Shown here: positions 38,782 to 48,138 of the stretch, piece by piece | Position numbering within the stretch: the first letter of the stretch is position 1 | Layout: each line of letters starts with the position of its first letter | Assembly (NCBI RefSeq): GCF_900102035.1 | Contig: NZ_LT629689.1 | Coordinates: 4,572,001-4,636,000, forward strand | Source of the DNA: Pseudomonas extremaustralis | GTDB taxonomy: Bacteria > Pseudomonadota > Gammaproteobacteria > Pseudomonadales > Pseudomonadaceae | Direction of reading: 5' to 3' | Length of the DNA stretch: 64,000 nt | Notes under the pieces: generated by a model | What the model saw: only the letters and a program-made list of their open reading frames with translations | What the model was told of the DNA's origin: nothing | Databases searched by the model: none | Program-made: the position numbers and the translations under genes

Positions 38782-40134
38782 ATGCGTTCGCACTTATTCA
38801 AAGCTGTGCCTTTTGCTCTAGCCGCCAGTTTCGTACAGGCACAAACCCTGCCGGAGGCAATGCAGAAAGCGGTTGAAGTCCATCCGGAGATCCAAGCGGG
38901 TGTCAATGCACGCATTGCTGCCGACCACGAAGTCACCGCAGCCAAAGGCGGCTACCTGCCTAAAATCGACTTGCTGGGCGGTTATGGCCGTGAAAGCTCG
39001 GACAACACCACCACCCGTGCAGCCAGCAACAGCCACGACTGGAAAACCATGAACCGCGGCGAATCGACCATTCGCCTGCAACAAAACCTTTTCCAGGGCT
39101 TCGGCACCGAAAATGAAGTAGGTCGCCAACAAGCCACCGCCAACTCCCGCGGCTATGCGCTGCTCAACACGACCGAACGCACCGCCCTGACGGTCGCCCA
39201 GGTTTATCTGGATGTCTTGACCCGTCGTGAGATGGTGCACCTGGCAGAAGAAAACCTGAAAAGCCACGAACGCATTTTTGACCAGATCAAATTGCGCACC
39301 AGCCGTGGCGTCGGAAAGATGGCGGATATGGACCAGGCCGAAGCCCGTCTGGCTCAGGCTCGAAACAACCTGATCACCGAACAGACCAACCTGGCTGACG
39401 CCAACACCAACTACATGAGCGTTGTCGGTCAAGAGCCCGACCAACTGGAAAAGCCAGTGGGTATCGTGACCGCGCTGCCGGCCACCCTGGATGAAGCACG
39501 CCGCCAGATGATTGCGGATAGCCCGGTATTACGCTCTGCCGAGTCGGATATCACCGCCGCTGAAAAGCAGTACGAATCCGCCAAGTCGACCTTCTACCCG
39601 CGCTTCGATGCAGTGCTGCAACGCTCGGCCAACGACAACATCGCCGGCGATCCAGGCCATGACAACAGCTATTCCGCCATGCTGAACATGCAGTTCAACC
39701 TGTTCAACGGCGGTACCGACAAGGCCAACCTGCAATCCAAGGCGTCCCAGGCCAGTCAGGCGCTGGACATCCGCAACAACGCCCTGCGTCAATTGAACGA
39801 AGAGCTGGGCCTGGCGTGGAACGCCTACAACAACGCCACCCAGCAAGTGCCGATCGCGCAGGAATACGTGGACCGCAGCACGAGAGTACGCACCTCGTAT
39901 CAACAGCAATTCAGCCTCGGTGAGCGTACACTGCTCGACTTGCTCGACAGCGAGAATGAACTGTTCACCGCTCAGCAGCGTCTGGCGCAGATCAAAAACC
40001 TGCAGCTCTACACCCAGTATCGAATCAAGGCCGACATGGGCCAACTGCTGAGAAGTCAGGGCGTGGTAGCGCCGATGGCATCGGTTGTGCAGAACGATAT
40101 TAAACCGTCGGTAAACCTGCCAGGGATGAACTGA
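38782..40134 (+). CDS. lapE: LapE, TolC-like outer membrane protein
   Basis: A 450-residue outer membrane channel of the type I secretion TolC family. The signal peptide is MRSHLFKAVPFALAASFVQA, which decides the ATG at 38782 (AGGGAAG ribosome site) over upstream in-frame codons. Two repeats of the TolC fold are visible, the second around YESAKSTFYPRFD and QFNLFNGGTDKANLQS. LapE forms the outer part of the exporter and holds LapA at the surface through its retention module. First gene of lapEBC; lapB follows after 46 bases. Confidence 0.93.
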   Translation: MRSHLFKAVPFALAASFVQAQTLPEAMQKAVEVHPEIQAGVNARIAADHEVTAAKGGYLPKIDLLGGYGRESSDNTTTRAASNSHDWKTMNRGESTIRLQQNLFQGFGTENEVGRQQATANSRGYALLNTTERTALTVAQVYLDVLTRREMVHLAEENLKSHERIFDQIKLRTSRGVGKMADMDQAEARLAQARNNLITEQTNLADANTNYMSVVGQEPDQLEKPVGIVTALPATLDEARRQMIADSPVLRSAESDITAAEKQYESAKSTFYPRFDAVLQRSANDNIAGDPGHDNSYSAMLNMQFNLFNGGTDKANLQSKASQASQALDIRNNALRQLNEELGLAWNAYNNATQQVPIAQEYVDRSTRVRTSYQQQFSLGERTLLDLLDSENELFTAQQRLAQIKNLQLYTQYRIKADMGQLLRSQGVVAPMASVVQNDIKPSVNLPGMN

Positions 40135-40180
40135 TTCTTGACGGCGTTGGACCACTCAACCGCAGTGAGAGAGAGTCAGA

Positions 40181-42334
40181 TTGGATTCTGAAATAGGTGT
40201 AGCGCAACTCAACCATGACCCGCGCAGTCAGCATGACGACCCTCTACTGGATGGGTTGTTGACACTCTGCTCACTGCATTACAAACCCGCCAGCCGCGCA
40301 ATGCTGACCACTGGGCTGCCACTGGCAGCCCAGCGTCTGAGCCCCGAGTTGCTGCCACGCGCAGCGGCTCGAGCGGGTTTGCAGGGGCGGTTGCTGCAGC
40401 GCAAGCTGGAACAGATTCCATCCATCGCACTGCCCGCCATGCTGCTGCTCAAGGAAGGGCGCAGCGCGGTACTGCTAGGCTGGGAAGGCGATACGGCGCG
40501 ACTGCTGCTCAGCGAAAGCGACGGCGGCGAAGTACAGGTCAGCCGTGAAACCTTGAACCAGGATTACAGCGGCCGGGTATTTTTCGCCCAACCGCAGCAT
40601 AAATTTGACATCACCAGCGGCACGCTGATCCCGCGCGCCCGCTCGTGGTTTCGAGACACCCTCAAGCGTTCGCGCTGGCTCTATGCCGACGCGATCGCCG
40701 CGAGCCTGGTGATCAACCTGATCGCCCTGGCCGCACCACTGTTTGTAATGAACGTGTATGACCGCGTGGTCCCCAACCAGGCCACCGCCACCTTGTGGAT
40801 GCTGGCCATCGGTATCTGCGGCGCCTACTTGTTCGATCTGCTGCTCAAGAGTCTGCGCAGTTTATGCCTGGACCTGGCGGGCAAAAAAACCGACCTGATC
40901 ATCTCCGCGACGCTGTTCGAGCGCATCGTGGGCATGGCCATGAAAGTACGCCCGGCACGGGTCGGCAGCTTTGCGCAGAACATCCATGAATTCCAGGGGA
41001 TGCGCGACTTCCTCACCTCGCTGACCCTCGCCAGCCTGATCGACCTGCCCTTCACGCTGGTCATCCTGGTGGTGATCGCCATGCTTGGCGGCCACCTCGT
41101 GTGGATTCCGATCATCGCCTTCCCGCTGGCCCTGGGTATCGGCCACATGCTCCAGAAGCCGCTGACTGCGACAATGGAACGCACCATGGCCCTGGGCGCC
41201 GAGCGTCAGTCGAGCCTGATCGAGACCCTCGCCGGGCTGGATGCGGTCAAAGTCAATAACGCAGAAAGCGAGCGCCAGTATCAATGGGAACAGACCATTG
41301 GCACCCTCAGCCGCCTGGAACTGCGAGTCAAAGTACTGTCCGGCCTGGCCATGAACATCACCTTGCTGATCCAGCAAGTGGCGGGCGTGGCGATGATCAT
41401 TTTCGGCGTGTACCAAATCATTGATGGCGTCCTCAGTATGGGCGGCCTCGTTGCCTGCTACATGCTCAGCGGCCGCGCACTGGGCCCGCTGGCCCAACTA
41501 TCGGGCCTGCTCACGCGTTACCAGCAAGCCAAGGTGACGATGGTCTCCGTCGACCAGATGATGGAACTGCCGCAAGAACGCAATTACGACGAACGCCCGC
41601 TCAGCCGCAAGGCACTGCAAGGCGCGATGACCTTCCGCGAAGTCAACTTCACCTACCCGAACCAACAAAACCTGGCGTTGCGCGGCATCAACCTGAACGT
41701 TCGGGCGGGCGAGAAGATCGGCATCATCGGGCGCAGCGGCTCAGGTAAAAGCTCGCTGGCCAAACTGCTGGTCGGTCTTTACCAGCCGGATTCGGGCTCG
41801 CTGCTGGTCGATGGCGTGGACATTCGCCAGATCGATGTCAGCGAATTGCGCCACAACGTGGGCTATGTGGCCCAGGATATCCAACTGCTGGCCGGCACCT
41901 TGCGCGACAACCTCATCTCGGGCGCACGCTACGTGGACGATGAAATGGTGCTGCAAGCTTCAGAATTGGCCGGCGTGCATGAATTTGCCAGGCTGCATCC
42001 GCAAGGCTATGAACTGCAAGTGGGCGAACGCGGGCAAAACCTCTCCGGCGGCCAGCGACAAAACGTCGCCCTCGCCCGCGCGCTGCTATTGAACCCACCG
42101 ATCCTGCTGCTGGACGAACCGACCAGCGCCATGGACAACACCGGCGAAGAGCGCCTGAAACAGCGTTTGCAGTCGGTCATCGAAAACAAAACGGTGATTC
42201 TGGTTACCCACCGTGCCTCGCTGTTAAGCCTGGTGGATCGCCTGCTGGTGATCGACCGTGGCCAGATACTCGCAGACGGTCCAAAAGCGGCCGTCATGGA
42301 AGCGCTGAAAAAGGGGCAGATCAGTGTTGCTTAA
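40181..42334 (+). CDS. lapB: LapB, type I secretion ABC transporter
   Basis: A 717-residue exporter. Residues about 20-150 form a C39-peptidase-like domain without the catalytic Cys context, which in this class binds the substrate rather than cutting it. Six membrane helices (about 165-430) come next, then the ATPase with Walker A GRSGSGKSS, LSGGQRQN signature and LLLDEPTSAMD. It uses a TTG start with GAGAGAG upstream; no ATG is available nearby. Exports LapA with LapC and LapE. Confidence 0.94.
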   Translation: MDSEIGVAQLNHDPRSQHDDPLLDGLLTLCSLHYKPASRAMLTTGLPLAAQRLSPELLPRAAARAGLQGRLLQRKLEQIPSIALPAMLLLKEGRSAVLLGWEGDTARLLLSESDGGEVQVSRETLNQDYSGRVFFAQPQHKFDITSGTLIPRARSWFRDTLKRSRWLYADAIAASLVINLIALAAPLFVMNVYDRVVPNQATATLWMLAIGICGAYLFDLLLKSLRSLCLDLAGKKTDLIISATLFERIVGMAMKVRPARVGSFAQNIHEFQGMRDFLTSLTLASLIDLPFTLVILVVIAMLGGHLVWIPIIAFPLALGIGHMLQKPLTATMERTMALGAERQSSLIETLAGLDAVKVNNAESERQYQWEQTIGTLSRLELRVKVLSGLAMNITLLIQQVAGVAMIIFGVYQIIDGVLSMGGLVACYMLSGRALGPLAQLSGLLTRYQQAKVTMVSVDQMMELPQERNYDERPLSRKALQGAMTFREVNFTYPNQQNLALRGINLNVRAGEKIGIIGRSGSGKSSLAKLLVGLYQPDSGSLLVDGVDIRQIDVSELRHNVGYVAQDIQLLAGTLRDNLISGARYVDDEMVLQASELAGVHEFARLHPQGYELQVGERGQNLSGGQRQNVALARALLLNPPILLLDEPTSAMDNTGEERLKQRLQSVIENKTVILVTHRASLLSLVDRLLVIDRGQILADGPKAAVMEALKKGQISVA

Positions 42335-43700
42335 ATCCGGCCCACGCCGCTTGAAAGACGTCATCTTCGGCTATTTCAGAGGCACCGACTCGCTCGAAGA
42401 CCAGCCCCTGCCCGAAGTCGAAAAAGCTCTGGTCGACGATGCCCCGCGCATCGTGCGCCTGACCATTTGGGGCGTGATCGGCTTCTTCGTGTTCCTCATA
42501 CTCTGGGCGCACTTTGCGATCATCGATGAAGTGACCAAAGGCGAAGGCAAGGCGATCCCCTCCTCGCGCATCCAGAAAATCCAGAACCTGGAAGGCGGCA
42601 TCGTCGCCCAGATCTATGTGCATGAAGGGCAGATCGTCGATGCCGGCGCGCCGCTGGTACGCCTGGACGACACACGTTTTGCCTCCAATGTCGGCGAAAC
42701 CGAAGCCGACCGCGTGGCCATGGAACTGCGCGTGGAGCGCCTCAGCGCCGAAGTCGAAAATCGCCCGCTGAACATTACCGAAGCGGCGCGCAAAGCCACG
42801 CCCAACCAGGCTTCGAACGAAGAGTCGCTGTACCTGAGCCGACGCCAGCAACTGTCGGACGAAATCGGCGGGCTGCAACAACAACTGCTGCAACGCCAAC
42901 AGGAACTGCGTGAATTCGGCGCCAAGCAGGACCAATACCGCAACAGCCTGAGCCTGTTGCGCCAGGAGATCGGCATGTCCGAACCGCTGGTCCAACAGGG
43001 CGCGGTCTCGCCAGTAGAAGTGCTGCGCCTCAAACGCTCCGAAGTGGAAACCCGCGGTATGCTCGACGGCACCACCCTGGCCATCCCCCGCGCCCAGGCC
43101 GCCATCAACGAAGTGCAACGCAAAATCGACGAGACCCGCGGCAAATTCCGCAGCGAAGCCCTGACTCAACTGAATGAAGCACGCACCAACCTGAGCAAGG
43201 CCCAAGCCACATCCAAAGGCCTGGAAGACCGCGTCAGCCGCACCATGGTCACCTCCCCCGTGCGCGGTATCGTCAAGCAAATGCTGGTCAACACCGTGGG
43301 CGGCGTGATCCAACCCGGCAGCGACATCGCCGAAGTGGTACCGCTGGACGACACCTTGCTGGTAGAAGCCAAGATCCGCCCGCAAGATATCGCCTTCCTC
43401 CACCCCGGCCAGGAAGCGATGATCAAATTCTCAGCCTACGACTACACCATCTACGGCGGCCTCAAAGGCAGACTCGAACAGATCGGCGCCGACACCGTGA
43501 TGGATGAAGAGAAGAAGAACACCTTCTACGTCATCAAACTGCGCACCGACCGCAGCCACCTGGGCACCGACGACAAGCCCCTGCTGATCATCCCCGGCAT
43601 GGTGGCCTCTGTGGACATCATCACCGGCAAGAAGAGCATCTTGAGCTACCTGCTCAAACCGATCATCAAATCCCGCGCAGAGGCCATGCACGAGCGTTGA
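42324..43700 (+). CDS. lapC: LapC, HlyD-family membrane fusion protein
   Basis: A 458-residue periplasmic adaptor. One membrane helix at about 48-68, a biotinyl-lipoyl-like half (GGIVAQIYVHEGQIVDAGAPL), a long coiled-coil hairpin rich in Gln/Arg/Glu (about 150-300), and the C-terminal HlyD beta domain with TSPVRGIVKQM. GTG start, overlapping the end of lapB by 11 bases. It links LapB with LapE. Confidence 0.94.
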   Translation: MLLKSGPRRLKDVIFGYFRGTDSLEDQPLPEVEKALVDDAPRIVRLTIWGVIGFFVFLILWAHFAIIDEVTKGEGKAIPSSRIQKIQNLEGGIVAQIYVHEGQIVDAGAPLVRLDDTRFASNVGETEADRVAMELRVERLSAEVENRPLNITEAARKATPNQASNEESLYLSRRQQLSDEIGGLQQQLLQRQQELREFGAKQDQYRNSLSLLRQEIGMSEPLVQQGAVSPVEVLRLKRSEVETRGMLDGTTLAIPRAQAAINEVQRKIDETRGKFRSEALTQLNEARTNLSKAQATSKGLEDRVSRTMVTSPVRGIVKQMLVNTVGGVIQPGSDIAEVVPLDDTLLVEAKIRPQDIAFLHPGQEAMIKFSAYDYTIYGGLKGRLEQIGADTVMDEEKKNTFYVIKLRTDRSHLGTDDKPLLIIPGMVASVDIITGKKSILSYLLKPIIKSRAEAMHER

Positions 43701-43788
43701 TTGGGGCATTTGGTTGCAGGAGAAACGAGTAAATGCAGGGCGAAAGATAAAAACTTGGGCCTTCGCAAAAATAGTCAGATTTCAGGGG

Positions 43789-43816
43789 TTTACAGAACTT
43801 TCTCAATCGCTATAAT
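43789..43816 (+). promoter_or_regulatory. tRNA-Thr promoter
   Basis: TTTACA at 43789-43794 and TATAAT at 43811-43816 with a 16-base spacer, 14 bases before the mature tRNA 5' end. Confidence 0.8.
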
Positions 43817-43830
43817 CGTCGCCCTAACAC

Positions 43831-43906
<76 letters not shown>

Positions 43907-43911
43907 TACAA

Positions 43912-43945
43912 GGTTCCAGAGAAGGCTTTCAAAATCTCTGGAACC
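43912..43945. other. 11-bp perfect inverted repeat after tRNA-Thr
   Basis: GGTTCCAGAGA / TCTCTGGAACC with a 12-base loop, 5 bases after the CCA. It is on the island side of the att core and may be an integrase site or an RNA processing hairpin. Confidence 0.6.
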
Positions 43946-43950
43946 CCCGA

Positions 43951-43976
43951 AAAACCCGCCTTCTGGCGGGTTTTTT
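43951..43976. terminator. Terminator downstream of tRNA-Thr
   Basis: AAAACCCGCC / GGCGGGTTTTTT stem-loop followed by a T run. Confidence 0.9.
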
Positions 43977-44027
43977 CGTTTTGGCGTTCCGTCACGTTAC
44001 GTCAAAATCTGGTGGATTCCAGCCGTT

Positions 44028-44049
44028 TTAGGGGTAATGTTAGGGGTAA
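44028..44049. promoter_or_regulatory. Paired 10-bp direct repeats upstream of the integrase
   Basis: TTAGGGGTAA occurs at 44028-44037 and 44040-44049, 12 bases apart, between the att core and the integrase start. Repeats of this kind are usual for integrase arm-type binding sites. Confidence 0.55.
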
Positions 44050-44077
44050 GGTAATTCGATAAAGGGGGAGTACCCTT

Positions 44078-45400
44078 ATGTCGCGCACCACTGCTCCACT
44101 CTCCGATTCGGCTTGCCGCTCAGCCAAGCCCACCGACCGCGCCTACAAGCTTTTCGACGGCGACGGCCTCTACCTTCTAGTCCAACCCAATGGCCGTAAA
44201 GGCTGGCGTCTCAGGTATGTCAAACCTGATGGACGCGAAGGACTGACCTCGTTCGGCAGCTATCCCGTGGTCGGCCTCGCCGATGCGCGCAACAAGCGTC
44301 TGGCGGTCAAGCGGATGTTGGCGGAAGGCATTGACCCCATAGAGAACAAACACCAAACCAAGACGCAGGCCGCAATCAAAGGCCGAACCTTTGAAAGCGC
44401 TGCACTGGAATGGCATAAAGCGATGTCTGCCAAATGGGCACCGGGCCACGCCAAGACGGTTCTGAGCCGCCTAAAAACCCACGTCTTCCCGCTGATCGGC
44501 GCTCGCTCCATTGTCGATCTGGACACCCATGACCTGATGCAACCCCTGGAAGCGATCCAGAAGCGCGGCACGATTGACGTCGCGTTAAGGGTACAAAACT
44601 ACCTGCAAAGCATCATGCGCGAGGCGAAGCGTTCTCGGCAGATCACCGCAAACCCTGCCTACGACCTTGAAGGCTTGATCAAAGCCCCGAGAGTGATTCA
44701 CCGCCCCGCTCTACCCTTATCGCGTTTGCCTGAATTGCAGGAGCGTATCGACACCTACAAAGGCCGCGCACTTACCCGGCTGACGGTCCTGCTCTCGCTG
44801 CATGTGTTCGTACGCTCCAGCGAACTGCGCTTCGCACGCTGGGGCGAGTTCGACCGCAAGCGCGGCACCTGGGAGATACCCGACACTCGTCCGGCATTGG
44901 ACGGAGTGCCCTTTTCCACAAGGGGTACAAAGATGGCCGGGGACATCCACCTTGTACCCTTATCGCCGCAAGCCGTGGCTCTGCTTGAACAGATCCACGT
45001 TCTCACCGGCGAATTCGACTTGGTGTTTGCAGGCGATGCCAAGCCCTGGAAACCCATGTCTGAAAACACGGTGAACAGCGCACTCAGAAAAATGGGCTAT
45101 GACACCAAAACCGAAATCTGCGGTCATGGCTTTCGCTCAATGGCCTGTAGCGCACTGATTGAATCAGGACTGTGGTCCGAGACCGCGATCGAAAGGCAGA
45201 TGAGTCACAAGGAACGCAACAACGTCCGCGCCGCATACATCCACAAGGCCGAGTTCATTGAGGAGCGTAGGCTGATCATGAACTGGTGGAGCCGGTATCT
45301 GGAGGCCAACCGGCAGGAGCATGTCACTCCACACGAATTCGCGAACCAGACCGGAGCGAACGTCACTCGCCTAAAAGCAAAACGTGGCGCAACCGAGTAA
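44078..45400 (+). CDS. Tyrosine integrase, P4/CP4-57 type
   Basis: A 440-residue phage-type integrase. The N-terminal arm-binding domain has LFDGDGLYLLVQPNGRKGWR and FGSYPVVGLADAR (DUF4102 type). The catalytic domain has the first Arg in HVFVRSSELRFARW, the H..R box as HGFRSMA, and the nucleophile Tyr in RAAYIHKAEF. Enzymes of this group integrate into tRNA 3' ends. It lies immediately inside the tRNA-Thr att core, the classical position, so it is the integrase of this island. GGGGGAG precedes the ATG. Confidence 0.93.
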   Translation: MSRTTAPLSDSACRSAKPTDRAYKLFDGDGLYLLVQPNGRKGWRLRYVKPDGREGLTSFGSYPVVGLADARNKRLAVKRMLAEGIDPIENKHQTKTQAAIKGRTFESAALEWHKAMSAKWAPGHAKTVLSRLKTHVFPLIGARSIVDLDTHDLMQPLEAIQKRGTIDVALRVQNYLQSIMREAKRSRQITANPAYDLEGLIKAPRVIHRPALPLSRLPELQERIDTYKGRALTRLTVLLSLHVFVRSSELRFARWGEFDRKRGTWEIPDTRPALDGVPFSTRGTKMAGDIHLVPLSPQAVALLEQIHVLTGEFDLVFAGDAKPWKPMSENTVNSALRKMGYDTKTEICGHGFRSMACSALIESGLWSETAIERQMSHKERNNVRAAYIHKAEFIEERRLIMNWWSRYLEANRQEHVTPHEFANQTGANVTRLKAKRGATE

Positions 45401-46309
45401 GCGCTCGGTCTTCATATCTCAGTGATCCGCTTGTCCACGCGGGTCCATCCAAGCAGGGCTGCAAAGCCGCCCTGCTTGGATGGACCTCACTTAAAAAATC
45501 TAAAGCCCACGCAACTGTCTGTGGAAAACCACTGATTTCCACCGGTGGATAATTTCATCCACAGCCGCAGGATTCCCGAAAACTCGAGCCTTGACCCAAT
45601 TTATCCACAGGCGTAGAAAAGATCGGGCAAAGAGTTGTCGTTGACAGCATCCCAGGTAGCCAGAACCTTTAAGGCTACGCCACAACGTGGTGGTTCTCCC
45701 AAAGTGCGATTAGCGTCCGGCGGCTCGCACGGTCACAGCGATGTGATGGATGCCTACTTTTACCAGTGTGCCCACTGCGGCAACTCATCCCCTTTCATAG
45801 CTGCCCTGCAGCAACCTATCCGCTTGGCCATTTCCTTGCGCCAACCTGCGCCCGTCTCTTTCTTCTGGAAAGAGACGGGCGCTCCTACCGCTGCTGCAGC
45901 CCAACTCGTACAAGGCATTGCGGCATTCCCCCTCGTGACAATCGGCGTGACAAACACCGAAAAGTCACCAGCAACAGCGATGCAGATGATGGTGCCGCAG
46001 CCCACGGGATGGACTGCACCTGACTGACAGTCAGGTATGCCCCGGTCATCGCCTCACTGCCTTCACCTGACTCAGGATCTCGCGGCATTGGTCTCGTCAG
46101 CCAGCGCAGCCTCCACCCGCCCACTTCCTTGGAAGTGTTCAGGAGGCCAGATCATGAGATGCCCAGGCTCCCGGTCGTAAAGAGCCGCCAGTCCCGCGTT
46201 AGTGGACAACCCTCACAGGTCGCAGGGGCCTTGATCCCTGATAACACTCAACATTCTTGGCGGGATGACGTGGGGCGGGATCGGGAGGTACAAGTAGGAG
46301 GTAGTCGAT
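45401..46309. other. 900-bp noncoding block with two long hairpins and DnaA-box-like cluster
   Basis: No convincing gene was found in this stretch. It holds an 18-bp perfect inverted repeat (45442-45459 with 45469-45486), four DnaA-box-like 9-mers (45520-45528, 45544-45552, about 45555-45563, and an exact TTATCCACA at 45601-45609), and a 15-bp perfect hairpin (45848-45862 with 45868-45882). An open frame at 45635-46027 lacks protein character. Confidence 0.6.
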
Positions 46310-47290
46310 ATGGCATTGGTGGGAAAACGGGATGGCCGTAACTTTGGGTACGGCAGGCAGTTGAGTTATGCGGGGCCGCAGGCGCTGAAAGACATGTTCG
46401 GCGGCGGCCACTACGGCACGGTCAAGGCGCACTGTGATCGGTGGTTGGCATTCGTGAAGTGGTGTCGGTCTGAAGCGGGTCCCGGGGTCAATGATGCGCG
46501 GCAGATTGATCGCGAGGTATTGTCGGACTATGCCGCATACCTTCGCGGCCTGGTGGAGCACGGCGACATAGCTATCAGCACTGCACAAAACCGGCTATCC
46601 AGCGTTAACAGGACCATGGCAGCGCTTCGTGGTGATCAGTATGTGAAATTGCCAAGTCCGAGCAAGACATTAGGTATGCAGCGCACTGGAATTCGTCACT
46701 CGGTGCCGCAGGGCCAAGACCGCGAACAGGTTAAGCAGATTGTCGATGCGCTTTGCAGACATCATCAGCTACGGTCAGCAGCGATCATTCTATTGGCACG
46801 ATCCACCGGCATGCGCTTGCGTGAGGCCATCTTGGCTGACCTGCCACGACTAAGTCGTCAAGCTAAAGACTTAGACAAGATCAACATTCAGGACGGCACC
46901 AAAGGCGGCCGCGCCGGTGCATCAGCACCCCGTTGGATTACGATGGACGAGCGCATTCGAGGCGCGCTTGAGTTTGCACAGCAGGTATCGCCTGCAGGTA
47001 GTCGCAACCTGATTGCGCCAAGCGAAAGTTATTTGAATGTTCTGCAGGAAGTCGTCCGCCCTGCACGGGACATTCTTCATGCATCCAACCTCAAAGGCTT
47101 TCATGAGCTCCGGGCGGCGTACGCATGCGAACGCTATGAGCAGATCACCCAGCATCGCGCACCTATCAACGGAGGTAAATGTAGCCACGTAGATCGGTGC
47201 CTTGATCGTGAGGCACGGAGGCAAATCAGCTATGAGCTCGGGCACGGTCGGATCGATGTGGTCGGCGCCTACATTGGGAGGCACACATGA
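46310..47290 (+). CDS. Integrase-domain recombinase of island type
   Basis: A 326-residue protein with an N-terminal SAM-like DNA-binding half and a C-terminal tyrosine recombinase half. STGMRLREAILADL carries the first catalytic Arg; YELGHGRIDVVGAYIGRHT near the end carries the His and probable nucleophile Tyr. It resembles the integrase-domain proteins found inside many Pseudomonas islands. A strong AGGAGG ribosome site lies before the ATG. Its stop overlaps the next start (ATGA), forming a two-gene unit. Confidence 0.8.
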   Translation: MALVGKRDGRNFGYGRQLSYAGPQALKDMFGGGHYGTVKAHCDRWLAFVKWCRSEAGPGVNDARQIDREVLSDYAAYLRGLVEHGDIAISTAQNRLSSVNRTMAALRGDQYVKLPSPSKTLGMQRTGIRHSVPQGQDREQVKQIVDALCRHHQLRSAAIILLARSTGMRLREAILADLPRLSRQAKDLDKINIQDGTKGGRAGASAPRWITMDERIRGALEFAQQVSPAGSRNLIAPSESYLNVLQEVVRPARDILHASNLKGFHELRAAYACERYEQITQHRAPINGGKCSHVDRCLDREARRQISYELGHGRIDVVGAYIGRHT

Positions 47291-47562
47291 GTAAGTCATT
47301 CGATATGGAATTGTTCTTGGCTGGCGTGCTGACCGGATCGCATGCGACCCGGCAACGTCATTTACGTCAGGCGAAGCTAATCCAAACGGAAATTGCAAAG
47401 CGTTGGCAGCGAGAGACACCTTGGGCTTGGCAGAGAAAGCATGTGGCTTGGTTTCTCGAACATCGCATGAGCCAGCGCAGTGAGGCGGCGCGGTATTACT
47501 ACCTGCTGACGATCCGGCTGCTCGCTCGACGCCTAGAAACATCATGGATTTTCAATCTCTGA
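47287..47562 (+). CDS. Small partner of the island recombinase
   Basis: A 91-residue basic protein rich in Arg, Gln and Trp, coupled by a 4-base overlap to the recombinase gene. Residues 15-80 are probably helical. I do not recognise a family; the coupling suggests a cofactor for recombination, such as a directionality factor. Confidence 0.65.
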   Translation: MSKSFDMELFLAGVLTGSHATRQRHLRQAKLIQTEIAKRWQRETPWAWQRKHVAWFLEHRMSQRSEAARYYYLLTIRLLARRLETSWIFNL

Positions 47563-47684
47563 GTCGGACCTGGTCTTGATAGTCACGGCCGACAGCAATC
47601 GGCCATAAGCGGCTATCGTGCGCACACCAAGACGTGTGGGGCTACACCATCTCGATGCAGCTCATCTTGGGATATACCATGCAT

Positions 47685-47703
47685 GTCTTATGCATCATAA
47701 GAC
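47685..47703. other. 8-bp palindrome GTCTTATG-CAT-CATAAGAC
   Basis: A perfect inverted repeat with a 3-base loop that overlaps the stop codon of the remnant frame at 47688-47978. Could be a weak terminator or a protein site. Confidence 0.45.
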
Positions 47704-47978
47704 CAGTGCGTCCAGTAGTGCCCGGGCTTGATCAGAGCGGCGAAGGTGCTCTCGCATGACACCGCCGCCGCTTGGGCAGCCTCTCGCCGCCTGGCGATGA
47801 TGATCCCGGCTATCTCATTGAACGTTGAATCCAGGCCGTGCTCCCACACCCACGCTCTGAACTCCGAATAGATTTGGCGATGGTAGCTGTCGAAGCTACC
47901 CCAATGCTGACCAATGTCGAACGGGTACTGATCGCTGTCTTGCTGGCGGAGAACAAAATCCTGGAGCCGGCGTGCGGT
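47688..47978 (-). pseudogene. Decayed gene fragment, unidentified
   Basis: The minus-strand frame encodes 96 residues with clear protein character (including DSDQYPFDIGQHWGSFDSYH and SEFRAWVWEHGLDSTFNEIA), ending in TAA at 47688. It has no usable start. The same frame continues upstream of an in-frame TGA (47979-47981) with similar text (SPYDQHRHILLDDSY). This looks like the 3' end of a gene that has decayed, upstream truncated and with a premature stop. Identity unknown. Confidence 0.45.
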
Positions 47979-48138
47979 TCAGTAGGAGTCGTCCAGAAGG
48001 ATGTGTCGGTGCTGATCGTAAGGTGACTGTGGCTTCTCTGGCTTCTCGCGGGTGGAGTGCCTTGCCAGCCTAGACTACGGAAGCATGCCGCCCCGGTGTC
48101 ATTAGGGGGAAGGACATAGCCCTCCCCTAATGACACCA

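Noticed and set aside
45635..46027. 130-aa ORF with CAHCG
   Set aside because: A perfect 15-bp hairpin lies inside it, and the text lacks protein-like composition; no ribosome site.
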